Part shown: positions 49,915-57,833 of the stretch, piece after piece
Numbering within the stretch: position 1 is the first letter of the stretch
Layout: every line of letters begins with the position of its first letter
Source: Thermophilibacter mediterraneus
GTDB taxonomy: Bacteria; Actinomycetota; Coriobacteriia; Coriobacteriales; Atopobiaceae
Assembly (NCBI RefSeq): GCF_900119385.1
Contig: NZ_FPKO01000009.1
Location: forward strand, 829,405-893,404
Length of the DNA: 64,000 bases
Direction: 5' to 3'
The notes under the pieces: model-generated
What the model was told of the DNA's origin: nothing
Database searches by the model: none
The model's input: only the letters and a program-made list of their open reading frames with translations
Made by a program: the position numbers and the translations under genes

Positions 49915-50510
49915 CCGACGAGCAGCTCGACCTGGCCGTCGCCGGGCGCTCGCTCGCGGGCGGGGGGAGGACCCGCCACGCCGCGGAGGGCGCGCACGAC
50001 CCCACCTCCACGCCCTGCTCCGTGCTCGACGAGCTCCTGGGCCCGCTTGACCTCAGCGGGGACTCCCACCTGCTCGACGTGGGGTGCGGGGAGGGACGCG
50101 TGCTCGCGTACTTCGTGGGCGCGGGGCTGCCCGGCCGCGTCACGGGAGTCGAGCTGGATCGGGGTCTCGCCGAGCGCGCCGCGGCATGGTCGGCGCGCTA
50201 CGACAACGTGCGCGTGGTGGCGGGCAGCGCGCTCGAGCTGCCGCTCGGCGAGTTCACGCACGTCTACCTGTTCAACCCGTTCGACACCCCGGTGCTCGAG
50301 GCGTTTCTCGACCGCCTCGAGCGCGAGGCGCGCGCCCCCGTGACGCTCGTGCACATGTCCGACAACGGGGAGTGGCCCGCCTACCTGGGGCGCGCTGGCT
50401 GGGAGCTGCTGCGCGAGGGCTTCCTCGAGCTTCCGGGCGAGAAGGGCGACTGCCCGCAGCACTTCTCGGTGCGTCGCTACATCGGTGGGACATCGGGGAC
50501 GGAGCGGTGA
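49911..50510 (+). CDS. Class I SAM-dependent methyltransferase
   Basis: A 199-residue enzyme: motif I SHLLDVGCGEGRVLAYFVG, acidic loop VTGVELDRGLAERAA, and YLFNPFDTPVLEAFLDRL where a catalytic motif IV would be. The substrate cannot be told. The GTG start overlaps the upstream stop by 4 bp. The last seven codons (GGTSGTER) are encoded by a REP-like palindrome that also supplies the stop, so the original C-terminus has been replaced. Confidence 0.75.
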   Translation: MTDEQLDLAVAGRSLAGGGRTRHAAEGAHDPTSTPCSVLDELLGPLDLSGDSHLLDVGCGEGRVLAYFVGAGLPGRVTGVELDRGLAERAAAWSARYDNVRVVAGSALELPLGEFTHVYLFNPFDTPVLEAFLDRLEREARAPVTLVHMSDNGEWPAYLGRAGWELLREGFLELPGEKGDCPQHFSVRRYIGGTSGTER

Positions 50511-50534
50511 CAGCCCCCCGTCCCTTGTCCCACC
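50485..50534. repeat. REP-like palindrome, copy 2
   Basis: GGTGGGACATCGGGGACGGA.. / ..CCGTCCCTTGTCCCACC. It overlaps the 3' end of the methyltransferase gene and ends next to the convergent LysR gene. Confidence 0.75.
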
Positions 50535-50535
50535 G

Positions 50536-51434
50536 TTATGCGCGCCACTCGCGCAGCAGCGCGCGGTAGCGTGCGGCGTAGCGGCTGCCGCGCTGCCAGA
50601 TGAGCGAGAAGTCGTGCTCGAGTGCGAGCCCCTCGGGCGTGACGTCGGCCAGCTCCCCGGCGGCGAGCTCGGCCTCCACGGCGACGCGGTAGAGAAAGCT
50701 CACGCCCACGCCGGCGGCGACGCACGCCTTGATCGCGGGGATGCTCGCGACCTCGACCGTGTCCGCGAAGTCGCTCACGGAGAGCCCGCGCGCCGCCAGG
50801 TGGCGCTCAAGAATCTCCCGGGTCCCGGACCCGGGCTCGCGCAGCACGAGGCGGCGCCCGAGGAGCGCGTCGATGCCGAGCGGGCCCTCCCCGGCCGCCG
50901 CCACGGCGACGAAGCGCTCCCTCGAGAAGACCTCGCTCTCGAACGCCTCTCTATCGAAGGAGCCCTCCACCAGCGCGAGGTCGATCTCGCCGCGGTCGAT
51001 GAGGGCGACGAGCTCCGCGGTGTTGCCTGCGCGCATGCAGACGCGCTCGGCGGGGTGGCGCAGGAGGTGCGCGGGCAGAATGCGCGGGGCAACGTAGTCG
51101 GCGACGGTGCGCGTGCAGCCCAGGCGCAGCGGGGCCCGCCCGCCCTCCCGCCGGCGCGCCTCGAGCTCCGCGCGCAGGCGACGCTCTGCTCTACCGCGCG
51201 CAGGCGACGCTCGTCGTTTTCCGCTGCGTCGAGCGCGCGGTAGAGCAGCTCCCCCTCCTCGGTGGGTTCCACGCCGCGCCCGGCCTTGGTGAACAGCGCG
51301 CAGCCGTAGTGACGCTCGAGCTGCCGCACGTGCTGCGAGACCGCCGGCTGGGTGACGTGCAGCTGCTCGGCGGCGCGCGTGAAGCTGCCGGTGCGGCAGA
51401 CGGTCAGGAACGTGTGCGTGCGATAGTCGAGCAT
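50536..51434 (-). pseudogene. LysR-family regulator interrupted by a 26-bp tandem duplication
   Basis: The N-terminal HTH (MLDYRTHTFLTVCRTGSFTR..VTQPAVSQHVRQLERHYG) is in one frame and the effector-binding domain (LRLGCTRTVADYVAPRILPAHLL...) in another. The break is at 51,169-51,212, where CGCGCGCAGGCGACGCTC occurs twice with a 26-bp period. Removing one period restores ENDERRLRAELEARRREGG exactly. The gene is divergent from the YeiH-type exporter and should regulate it, as YeiE-type regulators do. A start at GTG 51,461 is possible. It could be reversible by slippage, so 'pseudogene' applies only to this sequence version. Confidence 0.88.
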
Positions 51435-51466
51435 CGCCGTTCTTCTCGCTTTCTTGCCCACAAGAA

Positions 51467-51482
51467 CTTATGGGTCCATAAG
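51467..51482. promoter_or_regulatory. LysR operator palindrome
   Basis: CTTATGGGTCCATAAG, a perfect 7+7 inverted repeat in the divergent gap between lysR and the exporter gene, in the AT-rich stretch that also contains TATAAC (around 51,501), a possible exporter -10. Confidence 0.65.
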
Positions 51483-51554
51483 CAACTACTAAAAAGTGAT
51501 TATAACTGCTGGTAGTAGCCTCTTCTAAGAGAAGAAGGCGAGAGGGGCAGGTGC

Positions 51555-52607
51555 ATGGAGCTCATCAAGAACTTTGGGAAGCTGTGGCGGGGCGTGCTGT
51601 TTGCGCTGGTCGTCGCCGTGCCGGCGTGGCTTCTGGGCAAGCGGTTCGAGGTCGTGGGAGGGCCGGTCTTCGCCATCCTGATCGGCATGGCGCTCGCGCT
51701 CGTGGTTCCGGGCGAGAAGGGCGAGCCGCTTGCGGCCGGCGTCAGGTTCACGTCCAAGAAGGTGCTGCAGTGGGCGGTCATCCTGCTGGGGTTCGGCCTC
51801 AACCTCTCGCAGATCGCGCGGGTGGGCGCGACGTCGCTGCCCATCATCGTCTCGACGATCGCCACCTCGCTCGTGGTGTCCTTCGCGCTGTGCCGCGCGC
51901 TCAAGATCCCGGGCAAGATCTCCACGCTCGTGGGCGTGGGCTCCTCGATCTGCGGCGGCTCCGCCATCGCGGCGACCGCGCCCGTGATCGACGCGGACGA
52001 CGAGGAGATCGCCCAGGCCATCAGCGTCATCTTTCTCTTCAATGTGATCGCGGCGCTCGTGTTCCCCACGCTCGGCGGGGCGCTCGGCCTCTCGAACGAG
52101 GGCTTCGGCCTCTTTGCGGGCACGGCGGTGAACGACACGTCCTCGGTCACCGCCGCGGCGGCCGCCTGGGACGGCATGCACCCCGGCGCCAACACGCTCG
52201 ACTCCGCGACCATCGTGAAGCTCACCCGCACGCTCGCCATCATCCCCATCACGCTGGGGCTCGCACTCTGGCAGGCGCGCCTCGCCAGGAGGGCCGCCGC
52301 TGCCGGGGAGGGCGCCGGTCAGGCCGCCGGCAGCTTCGACCTCAGGAAGATCTTCCCGTTTTTCATCGTGTTCTTTGTGCTGGCGAGCGTCGCGACCACG
52401 GCCCTCTCGCTTCCTGCGGGCGTCACGGCGCCGATCAAGGAGCTGTCGAAGTTCCTCATCGTCATGGCGATGGCGGCGATCGGCTTCAACACCAACGTGG
52501 TGAGGCTCGTGCGCACGGGCGGAAAGCCGATTCTCATGGGCCTGGCGTGCTGGGTCGCCATCGCGTGCGTGAGCCTGGGGATGCAGCACGTCCTCGGCAT
52601 CTGGTAG
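51555..52607 (+). CDS. YeiH/UPF0324-family putative sulfate exporter
   Basis: A 350-residue membrane protein with about ten helices. Family features: [69 protein letters not shown] and [19 protein letters not shown], then [19 protein letters not shown]. YeiH-type proteins are thought to export sulfite or related compounds, often under a LysR (CysL/YeiE) regulator, as here. The regulator is currently frameshifted, so expression may be deregulated. Confidence 0.9.
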   Translation: MELIKNFGKLWRGVLFALVVAVPAWLLGKRFEVVGGPVFAILIGMALALVVPGEKGEPLAAGVRFTSKKVLQWAVILLGFGLNLSQIARVGATSLPIIVSTIATSLVVSFALCRALKIPGKISTLVGVGSSICGGSAIAATAPVIDADDEEIAQAISVIFLFNVIAALVFPTLGGALGLSNEGFGLFAGTAVNDTSSVTAAAAAWDGMHPGANTLDSATIVKLTRTLAIIPITLGLALWQARLARRAAAAGEGAGQAAGSFDLRKIFPFFIVFFVLASVATTALSLPAGVTAPIKELSKFLIVMAMAAIGFNTNVVRLVRTGGKPILMGLACWVAIACVSLGMQHVLGIW

Positions 52608-52656
52608 TGGGACACCGGGGACGTAGCACCTGTCACCGCTCCGTCCCCGGCGTTAC
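52607..52656. repeat. REP-like palindrome, copy 3
   Basis: GTGGGACACCGGGGACGTAG..CACCGCTCCGTCCCCGGCGT. It starts at the exporter stop codon and ends near the convergent flavodoxin gene. Confidence 0.75.
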
Positions 52657-52661
52657 ACGTC

Positions 52662-53129
52662 CTACCACACGGCCCAGGCGCGCAGCTCCTCTGCGCTCGG
52701 AGTTCCGTTGAGCAGCCTGCCCTCGACCACCTTCGCCCCCGGCGCGAGCGAGGCCATGCGCTCCGGGGCGCGCCCGAGTCCGCTGCCGCCGCTCGTGGCA
52801 AACGGGACGATGGTCTTTCCGGAGAGGTCGTAGCTCTCGAGGAACGTGTCGACAATGCGGGGCTCAACGTACCACCAGATGGGGAACCCCAGGTAGATGG
52901 TGTCGTAGGCGTCCATGTTGGCCACGCGGCCCACGATGCCGGGGCGACAGGACTCGTCTGCCATCTCAATCGAGCTGCGGCTGGACTTGTCCCGCCAGTC
53001 CAGGTCGGCGGCGGAGTAGGGCAGGTCGGGGACGATCTCGAAGGCGTCTGCCCCGATGGCCTGCGCCAGCCCGTGGGCAACGCGTCCCGTGGTGCCGGTG
53101 GCCGAGAAGTACGCGACGAGGGTGCTCAT
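52662..53129 (-). CDS. Flavodoxin
   Basis: A 155-residue flavodoxin-like electron carrier. FMN phosphate-binding loop VAYFSATGTTGRVAHGLA; ring-binding element YLGFPIWWYVEPRIVDTFLESYDLSGKTIVPFATSGGSGLGRAPERM. The conserved FPIWW and ATSGGS motifs place it in the flavodoxin_4-type family common in gut anaerobes. The start at 53,129 follows AAGGAAGCGCC. Its 5' region contains an inverted GCGAGAAGGAC motif (53,151-53,161). Confidence 0.88.
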   Translation of the reverse strand: MSTLVAYFSATGTTGRVAHGLAQAIGADAFEIVPDLPYSAADLDWRDKSSRSSIEMADESCRPGIVGRVANMDAYDTIYLGFPIWWYVEPRIVDTFLESYDLSGKTIVPFATSGGSGLGRAPERMASLAPGAKVVEGRLLNGTPSAEELRAWAVW

Positions 53130-53262
53130 GGCGCTTCCTTTCCGCAGGAGGTCCTTCTCGCTCCTGCTGGGTAGAGTTGGTGACGCTTCGTCATCAATAG
53201 TACCCATGCGAAAAGATAGATAACGCGGCGTTACCAGTGTGACGTGGTCCCGCCGACCCTCA

Positions 53263-53316
53263 TGTGACAGCGGGGACGGAGCGGTGACAGTCCCCCCCCC
53301 GTCCCCGCTGTCCCAA
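53263..53316. repeat. REP-like palindrome, copy 4
   Basis: GTGACAGCGGGGACGGAGCG..CCCCGTCCCCGCTGTCCCA, in the gap between the flavodoxin gene and the small membrane protein gene. Confidence 0.75.
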
Positions 53317-53320
53317 GCGG

Positions 53321-53578
53321 CTAGAGCGTCATGAAGTACAGCGCGACGTTGCTCGCGAGCGACAGCACGGGCGCCAGGAAGCACAGCAGGGCGCCGGTGA
53401 TCGAGCAGAGCATGCCGATCGCCGTGGTGAGGCTCTTGCGGTAGTCGGCCTTCTTGGCCTTTCGGGCGAGCACGATGCCGGCGATGCCCGCGAAGCCGCC
53501 CACGACCTGGAGCCAGATGAACGGTGTGAAGGCGGTCGCGAGCGAGAGCACGCCAAGAACGATGGACACGATGTCCAC
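53321..53578 (-). CDS. Small membrane protein
   Basis: An 85-residue protein with two or three hydrophobic helices (VSIVLGVLSLATAFTPFIWLQVVGGFAGIAGIVLARKAKK; LTTAIGMLCSITGALLCFLAPVL), similar to DUF4190-type small membrane proteins. The GTG at 53,578 has GGGAGGTCCC upstream and is preferred to a TTG at 53,617. No neighbour suggests a role. Confidence 0.65.
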   Translation of the reverse strand: MDIVSIVLGVLSLATAFTPFIWLQVVGGFAGIAGIVLARKAKKADYRKSLTTAIGMLCSITGALLCFLAPVLSLASNVALYFMTL

Positions 53579-53706
53579 GGGACCTCCCGAGAGAAGCGCC
53601 TGCAGTGACAAAGCCAATCATACGACACGAGTCCCGGTCGAGTGGGTGGTCGCGTCGGCGGGGGTGCCGGCGATCGGGTCGGGGCGACTCCGGGCGCGGC
53701 TTGCGG

Positions 53707-54285
53707 CTACGTCGGCATGGCGAGAAGGACGTTGAGGTAGAACACGTCGCTCTCGACCCCGGCGTGCAGGGATCCCCCGTAGCGCTCCGCGATCTGGCGC
53801 ATCGAGCGCATGCCGAAGCCATGGTTCTCGCGGTCGTTCTTGGTCGTCTCGGGCAGCCCTCCCTCGGGGATGCGCGGCACGTGCGCACAGCAGTTCTCGA
53901 CGCTCACGGCGACCATCCGACCGCGCCGCTGCACCGACACGGCAATCGCGCGCCGCTCGGCGTCCGTCACGTCGCGAACTGTCTCGATGTTCTCGCGCGA
54001 GAGGCGGTACTGGCGCTCGCGCTCGGCGAGCAGGCGCTCGGTCTCGGCGCGCTCGTTGTCGGCGCGCTCGTTGTCGGCGTGCTTGGCGTGGAGGAGCTCG
54101 TACTCGGCGGACAGCACGAATGCGCAGACGAGGGGGTGCACCAGTCTCAGGAGCACCAGGTAGCGGAAGGGCGCCCCCACGAGACAGAGCGCCTTGATGA
54201 TGACGTCGAGCCCGATGACCACGATCACGACCACGGCGAACATGGCAACCATGACGCGGTTCTCGACGTCGATGAGTCCGCCCAA
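53707..54285 (-). CDS. Internally deleted GHKL (AgrC-like) sensor kinase
   Basis: A 192-residue protein. The N-terminal half has two membrane helices and the coiled linker ERLLAERERQYRLSRENIETV that in AgrC-like kinases leads to the phosphoacceptor His. Directly after it comes AIAVSVQRRGRMVAVSVENCC, then GGLPETTKNDRENHGFGMRSMRQIAERYGG, the C-terminal ATPase part. The phosphoacceptor His and the N-box (about 80-100 residues) are missing, so it cannot be a normal kinase. The deletion is in frame. Start uncertain (TTG 54,285 or ATG 54,252). Its last codons are encoded by a recurring-motif copy (53,720-53,730). Confidence 0.7.
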   Translation of the reverse strand: MGGLIDVENRVMVAMFAVVVIVVIGLDVIIKALCLVGAPFRYLVLLRLVHPLVCAFVLSAEYELLHAKHADNERADNERAETERLLAERERQYRLSRENIETVRDVTDAERRAIAVSVQRRGRMVAVSVENCCAHVPRIPEGGLPETTKNDRENHGFGMRSMRQIAERYGGSLHAGVESDVFYLNVLLAMPT

Positions 54286-54367
54286 CGGCCCCGCGCCCTC
54301 GCCCCGTCTTGCGCATGTGCCGGGCGAGAAGAACCTCAGGATGACGGTTCGCCCGCAGCGTCCTTTG

Positions 54368-56017
54368 CTACCCGGTGAGGCCGCCGATCACGTTTGCGAG
54401 CGCGATGACCACGCCCACGATCGACTCGCCCCCGAGCACGCCGGACGCCACGACGACCCCGCGCTCCTCGGCGTCGTCGCCCCGCTCGCCGCGGCGCGCG
54501 GACGCGCGATCGTAGACCCACTTGACGAGGCCGCCGAGCGCCGCCGTGGCGGACATGTAGAACGGCAGGTAGACGCCGAGGCCGAACATCATCGCGGGAA
54601 GGCCCGCGCAGTAGAGGGCGACGCCGCCGATGAGGCCCGCCACGAAGGCCGGGACGCTCGGGATGCCCGAGACCATCGTGGCCACGACGCTCGCCTGGGT
54701 CGAGACGAACATCTTGCCCAGGCCGAAGGCGTCGGTCCCGTAGGCGCCCACGAGCACGCAGAGCACGCCCACGGCCACCACGGTGCCCAGCAGCGCCCCG
54801 ATCGACTGGCCCACCCACATGGCGCGCGGGCTCGAGCCGATGATCGCGCCGGTCTTGAAGTCGCTCATGACGTCGCCGGCGAGGCCGCACGCCACGGCGA
54901 CCACGCCCGCGACGTAGAAGAGCTGCACCTGGGAGACGTTGGCAAAGGCCGCAACGGCCAGCAGCACGATGAGGCCGAAGATCTCCATGGGGTCGATGCC
55001 GGTCTGCCCCACGGACTGCGCGCTCATGATGGTGGTCACGAAGGAGAGCGCCACCACGACCACCGCGACGAGCGGTCCCATGCCGAGGCCGATGCACACG
55101 AGCAGCGCCGCGGCCGCCACCATGAGGGCGAGCACGCCGGCGTCCAGCCGACGCGCGCGGCTCTTCTCGCCGGCCAGCGTCCCGCGCCCGCGGAGCAGCC
55201 CCGCAGCGTGCGGCAGGATGTCCCTCACCACGACGCCCACGCCCGAGCCCATCATGAGGCCCATGCCGAGGCTGGAGACGATGCCCTGCGCCGTGGCGAC
55301 GTCCCAGAGGCCGGCGGCCGACCCCCCCGTGATGATGCCGAAGTTGCCGAAGAGCGCCCCGACGAACCACGTCGCCACGCTCGCGCCGCCCGCGAGGAAG
55401 CCCACCGCGAGCATCTGCGGCGAGTTGTAGACGCCGAAGCTCACCCCGGGGACGGGCAGCTGCAGCAGCAGCGAGGGCATGAGGCCCAGCGCGTCGCGCG
55501 CCACGCACCAGAGGCCTGCCAGCCCCATGGAGCCGAACAGGCGTCGCCCGGTGCTGCCGCCCGTCTTGGTCGCGAGCAGCGTCTGTGCGGCGGCGGTGCC
55601 GATGGGGTACTCGAGGTCGGACTCCTCGACGAAGCGCCTGCGGATGGCTGCGGTGCACACGAGCCCCAGCAGCGTGCCCGAGAGGGCGACGAGGAGCATC
55701 TCGACCCAGCTGACGCTGTCGGCGAGCCCGAGCATCCAGATGCCCGGGATGGTGAAGGCGAGGCCGCCCGCCACCATGGAGCCGGCCGACATCACGATCT
55801 GGGTGACGTTGGCCTCGTTGAGGCTGCGGTGCCCGAAGGCGCGCAGCAGGAAGAGGGCGACGATGGAGGTGAAGATGGTGGGCCACGGCAGCGCGCCCAG
55901 CCTGAGGGCGGTGTAGACCGAGGACGCCGTGATGATGACGCAGCCGATGCACCCGATGGCAATGCCCACGGGGCTCAGCTGCTCGCGCCACGAGGCGCGC
56001 GAGCCAGCAGTGCTCAT
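54368..56017 (-). CDS. OPT-family oligopeptide transporter
   Basis: A 549-residue protein with about 14 membrane helices. Family elements: SSVYTALRLGALPWPTIFTSI, EANVTQIVMSAGSMVAGGLAFTIPG, DLEYPIGTAAAQTLLATKTGG, and KTGAIIGSSPRAMWVGQSIGALLG. The bacterial OPT/YSL branch takes up small peptides or metal chelates, driven by protons. GAAGGAGAAC precedes the ATG. No peptidase gene accompanies it. Confidence 0.9.
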   Translation of the reverse strand: MSTAGSRASWREQLSPVGIAIGCIGCVIITASSVYTALRLGALPWPTIFTSIVALFLLRAFGHRSLNEANVTQIVMSAGSMVAGGLAFTIPGIWMLGLADSVSWVEMLLVALSGTLLGLVCTAAIRRRFVEESDLEYPIGTAAAQTLLATKTGGSTGRRLFGSMGLAGLWCVARDALGLMPSLLLQLPVPGVSFGVYNSPQMLAVGFLAGGASVATWFVGALFGNFGIITGGSAAGLWDVATAQGIVSSLGMGLMMGSGVGVVVRDILPHAAGLLRGRGTLAGEKSRARRLDAGVLALMVAAAALLVCIGLGMGPLVAVVVVALSFVTTIMSAQSVGQTGIDPMEIFGLIVLLAVAAFANVSQVQLFYVAGVVAVACGLAGDVMSDFKTGAIIGSSPRAMWVGQSIGALLGTVVAVGVLCVLVGAYGTDAFGLGKMFVSTQASVVATMVSGIPSVPAFVAGLIGGVALYCAGLPAMMFGLGVYLPFYMSATAALGGLVKWVYDRASARRGERGDDAEERGVVVASGVLGGESIVGVVIALANVIGGLTG

Positions 56018-56197
56018 GTGTTCTCCTTCGAATATCCGCTCCCCCTTGGCGGGGAGTCGGGTTTCTGTGGACGCGCACAGTATGGCAGACCCGCCCCCGC
56101 TGCGCCAGGCGTCGGGCCGGGGTGGGGTAGAATGGGGGACGGTTGTCGGCGCGGGTCTCGCTCGCTGGGTCGCGCCTCCGAAGTGAGGTGAGCCCCA

Positions 56198-56317
56198 TGG
56201 AAACTCTGACTGAGGTCCTTAAGCTGGTCGGCGCGCTCGTCGGCCCGGTTAACGGAGTCCTGACGTTCCTGTCCAAAGCGAGCAGGTCCAACGACGAACA
56301 TGAGAGGGGCCGCTAGT
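56198..56317 (+). CDS. Small 39-residue amphipathic peptide
   Basis: An ORF METLTEVLKLVGALVGPVNG... whose central part (TEVLKLVGALVGPVNGVLTFLSK) could form an amphipathic or membrane helix, with a polar tail. GTGAGGTGAG precedes the ATG, and its final codons form the left arm of a strong terminator hairpin, so it looks like an independent short transcript. It is divergent from the OPT gene. Toxin-like, signalling or regulatory peptide are all possible; none is shown. Confidence 0.5.
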
Positions 56318-56339
56318 CCAGCGAGCTAGCGGCCCTCTC
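56302..56339 (+). terminator. Strong hairpin terminator after the small ORF
   Basis: GAGAGGGGCCGCTAG / CTAGCGGCCCTCTC with an 8-base loop, 15-bp stem with a single bulge. The U tract is poor. It separates the small ORF from coaX. Confidence 0.6.
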
Positions 56340-56448
56340 CACTCTCATTCGGCGCGACCCAGCTCCCACAGCGGGCGCTGCCGTCAACCACGGTATACCC
56401 ATCCTCCGACACCTTTGCCGGGTCAGGGACTTCTTTTTTGGAGGGCGC

Positions 56449-57243
56449 ATGGCGCAGGGCAAGAACGCGGGCGAGAAGAACGTGCTGGCCGTTGACGTGG
56501 GCAACACCCACACGCGCCTGGGGCTCTTCTCTGCTGCGGGCGAGCTGGCCGGCACCTGCGAGCTCACCACGCCGGAGCGGCTGACGGCGGACGAGGCGCG
56601 CATGCAGCTCGGCCAGGCCGTCACGATGATGGGGGAGGGGCGTCCCGACGAGGCGATACTCGCCTGCGTGGTGCCCTCGCTCACCGACGTTTGGCTCCGG
56701 GCGCTCGCGGCGACGTGCGCGGGGCGGCCGCTCGTGGTGGGCCCGGGCCTCAGGACCGGGGTGCGCATGCGCTACGACGATCCCTCCGAGGTGGGGGCCG
56801 ACCGCGTGGCCGACGTCGTGGCGGCGCGCGAGGGGTACGGTGCCCCGGTCGTGGTCGTCGACCTCGGCACGACGACGAACTTCGAGGTCGTGGACGACTC
56901 GGGCGCCTTCGTGGGCGGCATCATCGCACCCGGCGTCGCGCTGGGCGCGCGCTCCCTCGCCGAGACCGCCGCGCGCCTCCCCATGATCGAGCTGCGGGCG
57001 CCGTCGTCCGTGGTCGGCCGCAACACGCGCGCGGCGATGCAGTCGGGCGTGGTGCTCGGCGAGGTTGCGCGCATCGACGGCCTGCTCGACGCCATCGCCG
57101 GCGAGCTCGGCTGCGAGCCGCCCGTCGTCATGACCGGTGACGGCGCCGACGCGGTGGCTGCGCTGCTGCGCCACGACGCGCGCGTGGACGATACCCTCAC
57201 GCTGCGGGGGCTCCACCAGCTCTGGCTGGCCAACCAGCGCTGA
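56449..57243 (+). CDS. coaX: Type III pantothenate kinase
   Basis: A 264-residue enzyme for the first step of CoA synthesis. ATP-binding motif VLAVDVGNTHTRLGLFS, central DPSEVGADRVADVVAAREGYG (the catalytic Asp), VVDLGTTTNFEVVD, and GGIIAPGVALGARSLAETAARLP are diagnostic. A normal CoaX starts near VLAVDVG; the ~11 extra N-terminal residues (MAQGKNAGEKN) are encoded by a recurring-motif copy (56,471-56,481). TTTTTTTGGAGGGCGC precedes the ATG. Confidence 0.95.
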   Translation: MAQGKNAGEKNVLAVDVGNTHTRLGLFSAAGELAGTCELTTPERLTADEARMQLGQAVTMMGEGRPDEAILACVVPSLTDVWLRALAATCAGRPLVVGPGLRTGVRMRYDDPSEVGADRVADVVAAREGYGAPVVVVDLGTTTNFEVVDDSGAFVGGIIAPGVALGARSLAETAARLPMIELRAPSSVVGRNTRAAMQSGVVLGEVARIDGLLDAIAGELGCEPPVVMTGDGADAVAALLRHDARVDDTLTLRGLHQLWLANQR

Positions 57244-57255
57244 GTGCAAAGGTGA

Positions 57256-57286
57256 CGTGCAAAAGGGACAGGCACCTTTGCACGCT
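57256..57286. repeat. 31-bp inverted repeat, left copy
   Basis: CGTGCAAAAGGGACAGGCAC..TTTGCACGCT. Its exact reverse complement lies at 57,802-57,832; the pair encloses a 515-bp segment with the glycosidase remnant and a long palindrome. Each copy is itself partly palindromic. Confidence 0.9.
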
Positions 57287-57299
57287 TTTCCACTGAGAA

Positions 57300-57640
57300 C
57301 CGAGCGTTTCCCGAGGGGTTCCTCTGGGGTGGTGCCACGGCGGACAACCAGTGCGAGGGGAGGGTGCCACGCTTGCCTGTGATGACGCCCACTGCTACCC
57401 GAGCCGCGAAGCCATCGACCTCTACCATCATTGTGTGAAGAACCCGTACGTGGCCGAGAACGGCCTGGGTGCGCGCGACGTGGTCGAGGCAGACGGGAGC
57501 ATCGACGACGACCGCATTGAGTACCTGCGCGCACATCGAGGCCATGCGCGATGCCGTTGAGCGGAACGGCATGGGCGTCTTTGACTATACGAGCTGGGCG
57601 CCGATCGACCCGGTGAGCGCAGGCAGGGGCGGGTCCTGAG
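57300..57640 (+). pseudogene. Remnant of a GH1 6-phospho-beta-glucosidase gene
   Basis: Fragments of a family 1 glycosidase of about 470 residues: the N-terminal signature FPEGFLWGGATADNQCEG, a following YPSREAIDLYHH, then a jump to the catalytic-nucleophile region NPYVAENGLGARDVVEADG, SIDDDRIEYLRAHIEAMRDA (one frameshift) and GVFDYTSWAPIDPVSAG. About 1 kb of the gene is missing in at least two deletions. It cannot encode an enzyme. It lies entirely between the 31-bp inverted repeats. Confidence 0.85.
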
Positions 57641-57660
57641 CGAAAGGGGTAGAGGGCCAA

Positions 57661-57718
57661 CCGTACACACCTCCCGTTTCCTGCGCGAATTCGCCCCGGA
57701 AACGGGAGGTGTGTACGG
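57661..57718. repeat. Perfect 21-bp palindrome with EcoRI-site-centred loop
   Basis: CCGTACACACCTCCCGTTTCC and its exact complement, with a 16-base loop that itself contains GCGAATTCGC. This hairpin is far longer than a terminator needs and lies between the 31-bp inverted repeats. It could be a small transposable palindromic element or a bidirectional terminator. Confidence 0.9.
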
Positions 57719-57801
57719 TCGTCGTTCTGGCAGATTCCATCCTTGGTTGAGCCGCCCGTTCCGCCGGCCCCGCGCCCCTAGCCGCACATCGCGTCAACGA
57801 G

Positions 57802-57832
57802 AGCGTGCAAAGGTGCCTGTCCCTTTTGCACG
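57802..57832. repeat. 31-bp inverted repeat, right copy
   Basis: Exact reverse complement of 57,256-57,286. It ends two bases before the stop of the serine hydrolase gene. Confidence 0.9.
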
Positions 57833-57833
57833 C

